The notes below the pieces were generated by a model. The model saw only the letters and a program-made list of their open reading frames with translations, had not been told where the DNA came from and made no database searches. Of a stretch of 44,077 bases of DNA, positions 1 to 6,139 are shown piece by piece. Position 1 is the first letter of the stretch. The number at the start of each line of letters is the position of its first letter. Source of the DNA: Clostridiaceae bacterium (lineage in GTDB: Bacteria > Bacillota > Clostridia > Saccharofermentanales > DTU023); contig JAAZJH010000052.1 of NCBI GenBank assembly GCA_012800435.1, positions 1 through 44,077 on the forward strand, in the 5' to 3' direction. The position numbers and the translations under genes were made by a program.

Positions 1-329
1 AGTACATCATCGTGGACTGCGGTTCCGCCGACCACCCGATGAACACCAAGATCCGTGACTGGGAGCCTGTTGAAGCGAAAGCTTGTGACGAGTACATGAA
101 GAAGCGTTACGGCAAAGGCCTGAACGAACTCTATCCTTGGCCCGAAGCCTATCAGGCGATGCACCTGATGCTCTTCCCGCAGCCTTGGGAGATCATTCAC
201 GTCGAATGCGCCGGCGGAGAGGTTGACAAAGTGCTGAACAAGCGCCTGATCATCGGCACGTTCCCCTGGAAGTTCCAGTACGGCGAATCTGCGTTCTGCC
301 GTGTCGTCGCCTTCGACGAAGAGGACTAA
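1..329 (+). CDS. Cyclase-family metal-dependent hydrolase, C-terminal part (5' end outside window)
   Basis: The reading frame is open from the first base, so only about the last 108 residues are seen and the true start lies upstream. The segment reads like the end of the cyclase/arylformamidase-like family (kynurenine formamidase and isatin hydrolase relatives, PF04199 type). It has VDCGSADHPMN near its start, an MHLMLFPQ stretch, and a closing GGEVDKVLNKR...GTFPWKF...GESAFCRVVAF block that I recognise as this family's tail. The N-terminal metal-binding HxGTHxD motif is expected outside the window. Members hydrolyse amide or lactam-type bonds in N-containing rings or formamides. It converges with the minus-strand catabolic genes at 634-4914, which fits a shared N-heterocycle function, but the substrate is unknown. 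The stop at 327-329 is followed by a strong terminator. Confidence 0.7.
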   Translation, partial: YIIVDCGSADHPMNTKIRDWEPVEAKACDEYMKKRYGKGLNELYPWPEAYQAMHLMLFPQPWEIIHVECAGGEVDKVLNKRLIIGTFPWKFQYGESAFCRVVAFDEED

Positions 330-460
330 TCGCTTAATTAAGATCGATATGCATCCCGTAGATTAATCCTTCCGGGTGTATATTGTAAATGAAACGTAGT
401 CTCAGCTTATCGATAGGTCATGCTTATTGCTGATTGATCGAGAGACGCAAAAGAGTACAA

Positions 461-510
461 AAAAGGGATGTGGTAAAGACGCACTGTTGTGATTTGCCGC
501 ATCCCTTTTA
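461..510. terminator. Strong bidirectional intrinsic terminator
   Basis: A 17-bp inverted repeat (461-477 with 493-509, two G-T wobbles) encloses a 15-base loop. The GC-rich core GGGATGTGG pairs with CCGCATCCC and is flanked by A's on the left and T's on the right, so it can work on both strands. It lies between the convergent cyclase-family gene and the gene ending at 634. Confidence 0.85.
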
Positions 511-570
511 TTTCGGGAAAAATGTGTCCGATCACAAAGGCACTGATTCCTCTGTATTTTAAAGTTATAT

Positions 571-614
571 GAAGCACGTTGTTTATTGCTTTTCGACGAT
601 GTACAACGTGCTTC
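571..614 (-). terminator. Hairpin downstream of the allophanate-hydrolase-like gene
   Basis: GAAGCACGTTGT (571-582) and ACAACGTGCTTC (603-614) form a perfect 12-bp stem with a 20-base loop, just past the stop of the minus-strand gene at 634. No strong T-run follows on the minus strand, so it may act as an RNA 3'-end stabiliser ahead of the stronger terminator at 461-510. Confidence 0.5.
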
Positions 615-633
615 GCGTATGTTCAGCTGTTTA

Positions 634-1062
634 TTATTTATCGTTTGATTCTGCTAACTCTGCTTGCGATTTTATATAGTTACGCCAGCCGCCGAAAGAT
701 GTGATTTCGCGCATGTTTTTAACGGTCATCGGTTCCGCGATGACGCCAAAGACGATGCGTTCATCCTCAAGTTTGATTTTGCCGATAGTAAGTCCCGGAG
801 GTTCACCGTCAAGGATGTAAGCAAGACCTAAAGCGGGGACACTCCATACTTCGACGTCGATGGCTGCCGCGTCGGGATCTTCCGGGTCAACCTGTATCAT
901 GGCGGGATAATTATCGTTGATGCTCCACAAACGGTAACATGGCGCGGTCTTCGCTTCACTTTCAAAGAATGCGCCGTTGTTGAGCATATTGTGCTCAAGT
1001 TCTAAACCGCGCATCAGCGTTCCGTTTACGGCAAGCAGAAAAGAGATGTTTTGATCGTTCAT
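634..1062 (-). CDS. Allophanate-hydrolase C-terminal-like protein (stand-alone AtzF-C/GGCT-type domain)
   Basis: The 142-residue protein matches my memory of the small C-terminal domain of allophanate hydrolase (AtzF/DUR1), here as a separate protein. Visible signatures are FLLAVNGTLMRG at the start, APCYRLWSIND, the block AAIDVEVWSVP, LTIGKIKLED, and REITSFGGWRNYI at the end. In AtzF this domain follows the amidase domain, and its independent role is not settled. The glutamyl-cyclotransferase-like fold suggests binding of a small ureido or carboxy compound. An in-frame ATG at 1068 directly touches the AAGAGGAG ribosome site, so the ATG at 1062, six bases from it, is the better start. The gene lies 56 bases after the nitroreductase, probably in one transcript. 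The function is inferred. Confidence 0.7.
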   Translation of the reverse strand: MNDQNISFLLAVNGTLMRGLELEHNMLNNGAFFESEAKTAPCYRLWSINDNYPAMIQVDPEDPDAAAIDVEVWSVPALGLAYILDGEPPGLTIGKIKLEDERIVFGVIAEPMTVKNMREITSFGGWRNYIKSQAELAESNDK

Positions 1063-1118
1063 GGTCATCTCCTCTTACAAAGTCTAAAATTTGGTTAAGA
1101 GATTATGCTATGTTACTT

Positions 1119-1649
1119 TTACAGAATCTTTATGACGCGTTTTTCATCACGAGGTTCCGCTATCGGATAATCGCCTGACGGATAGCCCAAGGCCAGATTG
1201 CCGATTCCGATGTACTCTTCATCAAGCCCCCATTTTTTGAGGAGTGCTTTTCCTTCATCGAGTTCAAAGACTTCTTTTGCGCGGTGGATCCAGCAGGTAG
1301 CGACGCCCAAAGCATGAGCCGCATTCATCAAGTTGCCGAGAACCAAACTGCCATTGTAAACTGCGCAACTGCTGTCTTTCTTTGCGATGACTGCGATGAT
1401 GGTCGGTGCGCCGTAGTAGGGATCTGAAGCCGGTCCGCCTCTTTGTTCTTCGACAATCTTCGCGTTGAGTTTTTTTAGCGTCGCTACGGTTTCGGGATCT
1501 TGTACAGCAATGAGAACTGTATCTTGACGAGGGGAAGCAGCATATAGGCCGGCCTCTAATATTTTGTCGAGCGTTGCTTCGGGAACAAGTTCATCCGTAT
1601 AGCCGCGAACGCTACGGCGTTCTTTCAAGTTTTCAAGTGTGCATTTCAT
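1119..1649 (-). CDS. Nitroreductase family protein (FMN-dependent)
   Basis: The 176-residue protein begins with the family's RRSVRGYTDELVPEATLDKILEAG. It continues with AASPRQD in place of the usual phosphate-contacting SGxxxQ/N segment, NAAHALGVATCWIH in the middle and IGNLALGYPSG near the end, the classic nitroreductase layout. Such proteins are cytoplasmic FMN oxidoreductases using NAD(P)H, and many reduce nitro-aromatics, flavins or unsaturated ring compounds. The length is typical of the short subfamily. AAAGGA lies about 11 bases before ATG 1649. A promoter in the AT-rich stretch at 1660-1720 is likely but not clearly defined. Its neighbours suggest a redox step in N-heterocycle use, which is inference only. 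Confidence 0.85.
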   Translation of the reverse strand: MKCTLENLKERRSVRGYTDELVPEATLDKILEAGLYAASPRQDTVLIAVQDPETVATLKKLNAKIVEEQRGGPASDPYYGAPTIIAVIAKKDSSCAVYNGSLVLGNLMNAAHALGVATCWIHRAKEVFELDEGKALLKKWGLDEEYIGIGNLALGYPSGDYPIAEPRDEKRVIKIL

Positions 1650-1744
1650 AATGTCATTTGTCCTTTCTTTTATTTATAACGATATATATAGTGTTACTCT
1701 CAGTTTATACGAAATATACATGTGCTGTAAGTGACAATCATCAC

Positions 1745-1790
1745 AAAGAAAAAGAAGACCGTCTCACGGCGAGAGCGGTCTTCCTTTTTT
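1745..1790 (-). terminator. Intrinsic terminator after the NCS2 permease (bidirectional shape)
   Basis: GAAGACCG (1754-1761) pairs with CGGTCTTC (1776-1783), extended by TCTC/GAGA around a one-base bulge and a five-base loop. A-rich sequence lies on the left and seven T's on the right, so the minus strand reads a stem followed by TTTTTCTTT. It separates the permease from the nitroreductase gene. Confidence 0.85.
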
Positions 1791-1851
1791 CTTTCAGTTG
1801 CACGGAGGCGGGGTGTGTTTTCTATCGTTGCCTTCGTGTTTTCAAGAGATC

Positions 1852-3201
1852 TTACTCTTCTTTGACTTCGAGTTCATCATCCTTGAACTCATAGTCTTTG
1901 CCGGGGAGAATGGCATTCAGCAGGATGCCGAGAATCGCTGCTACGGCCAGACCGGAAAGGTTGATAGTAGCTGATCCGACGTTGAAAACGATTCCTCCTG
2001 CAGCTCCCATGCTGATACCGAGACCGGACACGAGAATGATCGTGACAATCATCAGGTTACGTGCTTTCGTTAGATCAACCTGATTCTCGATGAGGTTGCG
2101 GACACCAATAGCGGAAATCATACCGTAAAGGATACAGGACACGCCGCCGATGGCAGGACCGGGGATTGAGCGAATGAAACTTCCCACGTGTGGGAAGAGA
2201 CTCGCGACGATCGCGATGACCGCTGCAATACGCATGACGCCCGGCGCGAAGATCCGTGTCAGTGCGAGAACACCGGTGTTTTCACTGTACGTAGTGTTCG
2301 CAGGACCGCCGAAGGCTGCAGCCATACTGGTAGCAAGACCGTCACCGATAAGTGTCCTATGAAGACCGGGATCGACCATATAGTTGCGACCGACTGTTGC
2401 GGAGACGGCGGAGATATCACCGACGTGTTCCATCATCGTCGCCAATGCAATCGGCGCAATGGTAATGATGGCGCTCACATCAAATTTCATGATGCTTTCC
2501 TTATAAATAGGAATTGCGAGAATACTTTCTGTTGCCTTCAATGCGGTAAAATCGACCATGCCGACTAATAGCGCGACAATGTAAGCGGCGACCACTCCAA
2601 TCAAGATTGGAATGACACGGAGCATGCCTTTGCCCCAGATGTTGACGGCGATAATCGTTAAAATGGCGGTAAGGGCAACAAGCCAGTTCATTCCCGCGGA
2701 AAGCCCCTCAATCGGCCTCTGGATATCGTTCAACGCAACCGGAGCGAGAATCAAACCGATGCCGATGATGATCGGACCGGTAACGACGGGCGGGAACCAG
2801 CGCATGACGCGCTTCACGCCGACCACTTTGATGATGAGTGCAAGCACGCAGTAGATCAAACCTGCAACAAAAATACCGCCCGATGCGTAGGGCAGTTTCG
2901 TCGGATCATGGGCATCCGAGAACGGGCTGCCGGCGACGATATTGTAACCGACAATAAACGCAAACGATGAACCAAGGAATACAGGTACTTTGAAGCCTGT
3001 AATCACATGGAACAGCAGTGTGCCGAGTCCGGCCATAAGAAGCGTCGTGTTGACGTCGAGACCAGTGAGAATCGGCACGAGAACGGTCGCTCCAAACATC
3101 GCAACGGCCTGCTGCAGTCCGAAAATAAACTGCTGGATAGGATTGATGCCTTTGAGCGAATAGATCGGATCAATACCCAATCTTACTTTTTCTTCTGTCA
3201 T
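1852..3201 (-). CDS. Uracil/xanthine permease, NCS2 family
   Basis: The 449-residue membrane protein has about 14 hydrophobic segments and NCS2 landmarks: FGLQQAVAMFGATVLVP near the N-terminus, FLGSSFAFI, PPVVTGPIIIGIGL, the substrate-region block EHVGDISAVSATVGRNY, and GGPANTTYSENTGVLALT. This is the UraA/PbuX-type nucleobase:proton symporter superfamily, and it imports uracil, xanthine or a related ring compound. An upstream ATG at 3219 overlaps the ribosome site. ATG 3201 has AGAGGAG eight bases before it and is preferred. It is preceded by its own promoter and a roughly 130-base leader with strong secondary structure, and ends at a strong terminator. Adjacency to the amidohydrolase suggests import of that enzyme's substrate. 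The exact substrate is unknown. Confidence 0.9.
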   Translation of the reverse strand: MTEEKVRLGIDPIYSLKGINPIQQFIFGLQQAVAMFGATVLVPILTGLDVNTTLLMAGLGTLLFHVITGFKVPVFLGSSFAFIVGYNIVAGSPFSDAHDPTKLPYASGGIFVAGLIYCVLALIIKVVGVKRVMRWFPPVVTGPIIIGIGLILAPVALNDIQRPIEGLSAGMNWLVALTAILTIIAVNIWGKGMLRVIPILIGVVAAYIVALLVGMVDFTALKATESILAIPIYKESIMKFDVSAIITIAPIALATMMEHVGDISAVSATVGRNYMVDPGLHRTLIGDGLATSMAAAFGGPANTTYSENTGVLALTRIFAPGVMRIAAVIAIVASLFPHVGSFIRSIPGPAIGGVSCILYGMISAIGVRNLIENQVDLTKARNLMIVTIILVSGLGISMGAAGGIVFNVGSATINLSGLAVAAILGILLNAILPGKDYEFKDDELEVKEE

Positions 3202-3331
3202 TCGTCCATCTCCTCTCATAATAAGTGTTCCCTTGTATTATCTTACGGCTCCTCGTCACGTTTCCGTACTCTTACGTTAGAACGCACAAGAAACTCTGCA
3301 AAACAGGAACACTCATCGATAGATTTATACG
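3202..3331 (-). promoter_or_regulatory. Structured 5' leader of the NCS2 permease (candidate cis-regulatory RNA)
   Basis: Read on the minus strand, AGTGTTCC (3313-3306) is complementary over 8 bp to GGAACACT (3231-3224) about 75 bases later, just before the ribosome site. CTTGT (3290-3286) pairs with ACAAG (3236-3232) inside it, and TACGG (3268-3264) with CCGTA (3248-3244) inside that. The conserved purine-riboswitch core (TCTACC, GACTATG) is absent, and I recognise no guanidine or PyrR-type element. The nesting next to the ribosome site suggests a regulatory leader, but pairing by eye is weak evidence. Confidence 0.4.
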
Positions 3332-3337
3332 TATCCT

Positions 3338-3368
3338 ATCATAACATAAATAAGGGTCGCATTGTCAT
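3338..3368 (-). promoter_or_regulatory. Probable promoter of the NCS2 permease
   Basis: On the minus strand, ATGACA (3368-3363) serves as -35 and TATGAT (3343-3338) as -10, with a long 19-base spacer compensated by a TGT extension directly before the -10. Transcription would start near 3331, giving a leader of about 130 bases. Confidence 0.5.
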
Positions 3369-3580
3369 TTTTTACAGGTTCATGTTTCTTTTTAGGTTTC
3401 TTTATGACGAGATTCTATAACTAAAGCGGTCAATATGTGTGTAGAGTTGGTTATTTCGCCTAAAGGTCATAAGCAGAATTACAATAAGGCACTCTTTTCT
3501 GGTCTAATGAATGCACCATAAGAATATACAAAATTCCCTCAAAAATCGTCTATTATTTGCTGATTTTGTATTTCATTCTT

Positions 3581-3610
3581 CCGCAAGATGACGAAGATGC
3601 CATCTTGCGG
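3581..3610 (-). terminator. Hairpin downstream of the amidohydrolase gene
   Basis: CCGCAAGATG (3581-3590) and CATCTTGCGG (3601-3610) form a perfect 10-bp stem with a 10-base loop, 70 bases past the amidohydrolase stop. The following minus-strand bases are not a T-run, so it may be a weak terminator or RNA end stabiliser. The rest of 3369-3580 holds no gene I can support. Confidence 0.4.
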
Positions 3611-3640
3611 TGATGCATTTACACTGTTTGAGGCAGTTTG

Positions 3641-3679
3641 AGGTAGCTCAATTAGGTAGCTCAATTAGGCAGCTCGAAT
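3641..3679. repeat. Three tandem 13-bp repeats beside the amidohydrolase stop
   Basis: AGGTAGCTCAATT occurs at 3641-3653 and again at 3654-3666, followed by a degenerate copy AGGCAGCTCGAAT at 3667-3679 that runs into the stop codon of the minus-strand gene. It looks like a local slippage array. Confidence 0.8.
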
Positions 3680-4914
3680 CAGGAGAAATATTCTGTTTTT
3701 CTAATGTTTTTAACAATGATTTTCCCTTTGCGGATGACGTACGGTCTGTTCGGCGCGAGCGCAATCGCCTCTCGGACGTTCTTCGCTTCGATCAGGACAA
3801 GGTCGGCGTCGCAGCCTTCTTCGAGTCCGTAGGCAGGAAGATTCATTATCTTGTTAGCGTCCGTCGTCATCATGTCAAAGATTTTTTCAAGCTCATGAGG
3901 AAGAGTCATCTGAGTCGCGTGGGCGGTGACGTTGGCGACCTGAAGCATGTCGGCATTCCCAAGAGGGTAGAACGCATCGTTGACACAGTCTTGGCCGAAG
4001 CTGACGTTCACGCCGGCGTCAAGAAGTTCTTTGACGCGTGTGATTCCGCGCGGTATCGGCTGTTTAGAAAGACGACCTTGTACCACCAAGTTCGTGACGG
4101 GATTGGTAATCATGTGGATGCCTGCGCGCGCGACCTTTTCAATGACGTAGGTGGCATAGTGGTCGTCGTAAGCTGCGAGCGCACATGTATGCCCTGCCGT
4201 GACACGCCCTTGCCAGCCGCGCTTGATTGTCTCATCGGCAACCATTTCAAGCGTTCGATAAAACGGATCGAGCGTTTCATCGACGTGCATATCAATGTCG
4301 GCATCGTACTTTTCTGCGAGATCGAAACAAAATTTTACATGGGCGAAACTATCGTCCGGCGAGTCTTCGTTCGCGGGCATTCCGCCAACGATATCGCATC
4401 CCATCTTCATTGCCTCTTCCATCAATCGATCGCAACCGGGATTCCTCAGGATGCCCTCCTGCGGGAAAGCGATGAGCTGAAGTGTCATCTTGTCGCGGTA
4501 GCGTTCGCGCAGCGCCAGAACGCCCGTGAGCGGCTTTAAACCGCCGATCGTATCAACGTCAACGTGTGTGCGCATCGCCAGCGTTCCGTTCATCAGTGCC
4601 ATATCGATAACGGCTCCGGCGCGTTCGACGACATCTTCATCTGTATAAATCTTTTTTCGATCCCAGATGATCTCAATCGCTTCCATCAACGTGCCGCTCA
4701 CGTTCTGACGTACGGAGTCGTGTATATTGACTTTATCGAGGTGAATGTGAGTATCGATGAACGCAGGGACGAGCAAATTCCCTTCGGCATCGATTGTGGT
4801 CTCAGCCTCCCTGTCGAGTTCCTGCCCGACAGCAGTGATTGCCTTACCCTCACAGTAAACATCCCACAGGCCATCGCGACCCCGCAAAGTGCAGTTTTGT
4901 ATTAACAGTGACAT
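3679..4914 (-). CDS. Amidohydrolase, cytosine-deaminase (CodA/AtzC) family
   Basis: The 411-residue protein is a TIM-barrel amidohydrolase resembling cytosine deaminase along its length. DTHIHLDK supplies two metal histidines, THVDVD and LQLIAFPQEGIL match CodA, DMHVDET carries the third histidine and catalytic Glu, AGHT the next histidine, and FGQDCVNDAFYPLGNADML the catalytic Asp (CodA has GHDD here). It should hydrolytically deaminate or open an exocyclic C-N bond on a ring compound. Cytosine, creatinine, isoguanine and N-alkylammelide are all handled by this family. An N-terminal beta-sandwich half (residues 1-55) and a C-terminal strand close the fold. AGGGGAT lies six bases before ATG 4914. 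It is probably transcribed alone from 4994. The substrate is unresolved, and neighbouring permease and cyclase genes point to N-heterocycle use. Confidence 0.85.
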   Translation of the reverse strand: MSLLIQNCTLRGRDGLWDVYCEGKAITAVGQELDREAETTIDAEGNLLVPAFIDTHIHLDKVNIHDSVRQNVSGTLMEAIEIIWDRKKIYTDEDVVERAGAVIDMALMNGTLAMRTHVDVDTIGGLKPLTGVLALRERYRDKMTLQLIAFPQEGILRNPGCDRLMEEAMKMGCDIVGGMPANEDSPDDSFAHVKFCFDLAEKYDADIDMHVDETLDPFYRTLEMVADETIKRGWQGRVTAGHTCALAAYDDHYATYVIEKVARAGIHMITNPVTNLVVQGRLSKQPIPRGITRVKELLDAGVNVSFGQDCVNDAFYPLGNADMLQVANVTAHATQMTLPHELEKIFDMMTTDANKIMNLPAYGLEEGCDADLVLIEAKNVREAIALAPNRPYVIRKGKIIVKNIRKTEYFS

Positions 4915-4964
4915 GACGATCCCCTTTCATTTCCCTCAGTTGGCGCAAATCATTCATTTATTTA

Positions 4965-4994
4965 ATCCTAGTTGCAGGGTCGTTTTTGTGTCAA
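4965..4994 (-). promoter_or_regulatory. Promoter of the amidohydrolase gene
   Basis: On the minus strand, a perfect TTGACA (4994-4989) and TAGGAT (4970-4965) are separated by 18 bases. Transcription would start near 4958, about 44 bases before the ATG. Confidence 0.65.
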
Positions 4995-5090
4995 GTTCGC
5001 GACATATATTTAATCTGTCAGCAATAGGCATGCGTATTTGTTTAGGCAGTGAAAGCGAAAAGTCACTTTGAGAACGACTCATTGAGTATC

Positions 5091-5118
5091 AAAAAAACCC
5101 GTAATAACAGGCTTTTTT
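5091..5118 (-). terminator. Terminator of the tRNA-Arg gene
   Basis: On the minus strand, AAAAAAGCCTGT pairs with ACGGGTTTTTTT around a four-base loop TATT (12 bp with G-T wobbles), ending in a run of seven T's. It begins 29 bases after the tRNA 3' end. Confidence 0.85.
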
Positions 5119-5147
5119 GCGACAATATCTGTAGTGCTAGTTGTAAT

Positions 5148-5224
5148 TGGTGATCCCGGCGCGATTCGAACGCGCGGCCTTCGGTTTAGGAGACCAACGC
5201 TCTATCCATCTGAGCTACGGGACC
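5148..5224 (-). tRNA. tRNA-Arg (anticodon CCU)
   Basis: The minus strand folds into a full cloverleaf. The 7-bp acceptor stem GGTCCCG/CGGGATC contains one G-T pair. The D arm is GCTC...GAGC, the anticodon stem TTGGT/ACCGA, and the 7-base loop CTCCTAA holds anticodon CCT at 5190-5188, reading AGG codons. The T arm is CGCGCGTTCGAATCGCGCC-like with the invariant TTCGAAT loop. The discriminator is A and the CCA end is encoded (5150-5148). It is a single-gene transcript with its own promoter and terminator. Confidence 0.95.
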
Positions 5225-5240
5225 ATATTTAGCGAATCAC

Positions 5241-5270
5241 AGTATAGCAAAAACGCGCATGAAGCGTAAA
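5241..5270 (-). promoter_or_regulatory. Promoter of tRNA-Arg
   Basis: On the minus strand, TTTACG (5270-5265) and TATACT (5246-5241) have an 18-base spacer, and the -10 lies 16 bases before the mature tRNA 5' end. It is divergent from the rimP operon promoter. Confidence 0.6.
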
Positions 5271-5287
5271 GATCATGGCCGGTTGAG

Positions 5288-5315
5288 TTGACCTGTCGTT
5301 AAAACCTGTTATAAT
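5288..5315 (+). promoter_or_regulatory. Promoter of the rimP-nusA-infB operon
   Basis: TTGACC (5288-5293) and a perfect TATAAT (5310-5315) are 16 bases apart, with TGT just before the -10 giving an extended -10 element. Transcription should begin near 5322, leaving a leader of about 77 bases that includes the hairpin at 5339-5363. Confidence 0.8.
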
Positions 5316-5338
5316 AAAAACACGCAACGTCTGCGAAG

Positions 5339-5363
5339 AAAGAGCGGGAGGTCCCGCTCTTTT
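5339..5363 (+). terminator. Terminator-like hairpin in the rimP-nusA leader
   Basis: AAAGAGCGGG (5339-5348) pairs perfectly with CCCGCTCTTT (5353-5362) around the loop AGGT, ending in TTTTCTG. It lies between the operon promoter and the rimP start, so it must be read through for nusA to be expressed. The short U-tract makes it a weak terminator, which would suit control by NusA or another factor. Confidence 0.6.
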
Positions 5364-5398
5364 CTGTGTAGCGGGAAATCGACGTGGAGAAGAACGAT

Positions 5399-5878
5399 AT
5401 GTGCGCCAAAACAACGCGAAAAATGAACCGAGACAGGATTAAAGAGCACCTTGTCCCGATTGCGGAGTCGGTAGGGGTCGTACTTCTGGACGCGATTTAC
5501 ACCAATGAGCACGGTCGTTCGATTTTGCGGCTGATCATTGATAAAAAAGGCGGTATTACGACGGGTGATTGTGAAAAGATCAGTGAAGTTGCCGATCCGC
5601 TCATTTCGGATACGCTCGGCATTACCGATTTTGATGTCTTTGAGGTTTCATCGCCGGGACTGGAATGGCCGTTAAAAACGATCGCCGACTGTTTGCGTCA
5701 CGAAGGAGAGTACGCGCATATACGTCTTTATCAAGCCATCGACAAGCAAAAGCGTTTCTCCGGTGCTTTGACGGTCAATGAGGAATCGAATGAAGTGGGC
5801 GTAATAGACGCGAACGGCAACACGATCATGTTTCCGCTCGAGGATATCGCCCATATTCGTCGCGACGTTCTTTTTTAA
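5399..5878 (+). CDS. rimP: Ribosome maturation factor RimP
   Basis: The 159-residue cytoplasmic protein assists maturation of the 30S subunit. The signature FDVFEVSSPGLEWPLKT (family FEVSSPGLxRPL) sits mid-protein. ILRLIIDKKGGITTGDCEKISE marks the N-terminal alpha/beta domain, and a C-terminal SH3-like beta domain ends in FPLEDIAHIRR. An in-frame GTG at 5384 is possible, but the GGAG at 5386-5389 sits nine bases before ATG 5399, so I take 5399. It is first in the nusA-infB operon, as in most Firmicutes, and shares the promoter and leader hairpin upstream. Confidence 0.93.
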   Translation: MCAKTTRKMNRDRIKEHLVPIAESVGVVLLDAIYTNEHGRSILRLIIDKKGGITTGDCEKISEVADPLISDTLGITDFDVFEVSSPGLEWPLKTIADCLRHEGEYAHIRLYQAIDKQKRFSGALTVNEESNEVGVIDANGNTIMFPLEDIAHIRRDVLF

Positions 5879-6139
5879 GCCGTCGGCCTTACGACTCTTA
5901 CGCGATATGCAGACGTGAAGTTGGATCCGCTTTTCAACGTCATGAAATGATCCGCATCACAAGTTTATACATTGTGCAGCTGTGATGAATGTAAATTAAT
6001 AATATGTGAAAGACAAAACGCTTTGACATAAACAGTCTGTGAGAGGCAAAAGATATAGTGTAACGTATTCAAAATCAGTAGTAGAAATATTTGGAATAAA
6101 GATCCAAAACATCTTTAAGGACAAGGAACAGGAGTAGTC
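5879..6139 (+). other. Long rimP-nusA spacer with no gene
   Basis: This 261-base gap is unusually long for genes that are normally adjacent. A perfect TTGACA at 6023-6028 lacks a properly spaced -10 (TATAGT is 25 bases on), so I do not call a promoter. CATCACA and TGTGATG (around 5955-5988) could form a 7-bp stem. No reading frame of useful length has a ribosome site. Confidence 0.5.

Noticed and set aside
3202-3331. Purine riboswitch before the permease
   Set aside because: The conserved core sequences of that class are absent, so I list only an unassigned structured leader.
3007-3420. 137-residue plus-strand frame over the permease start
   Set aside because: It is antisense to the NCS2 gene and its promoter region, with no ribosome site or recognisable features.
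3610-4539. 309-residue plus-strand frame
   Set aside because: It lies opposite the amidohydrolase gene, lacks a ribosome site and shows no family pattern, while the minus strand has clear CodA-type motifs.
6023-6059. Internal nusA promoter (TTGACA ... TATAGT)
   Set aside because: The spacer is 25 bases, too long for a normal sigma-A promoter.
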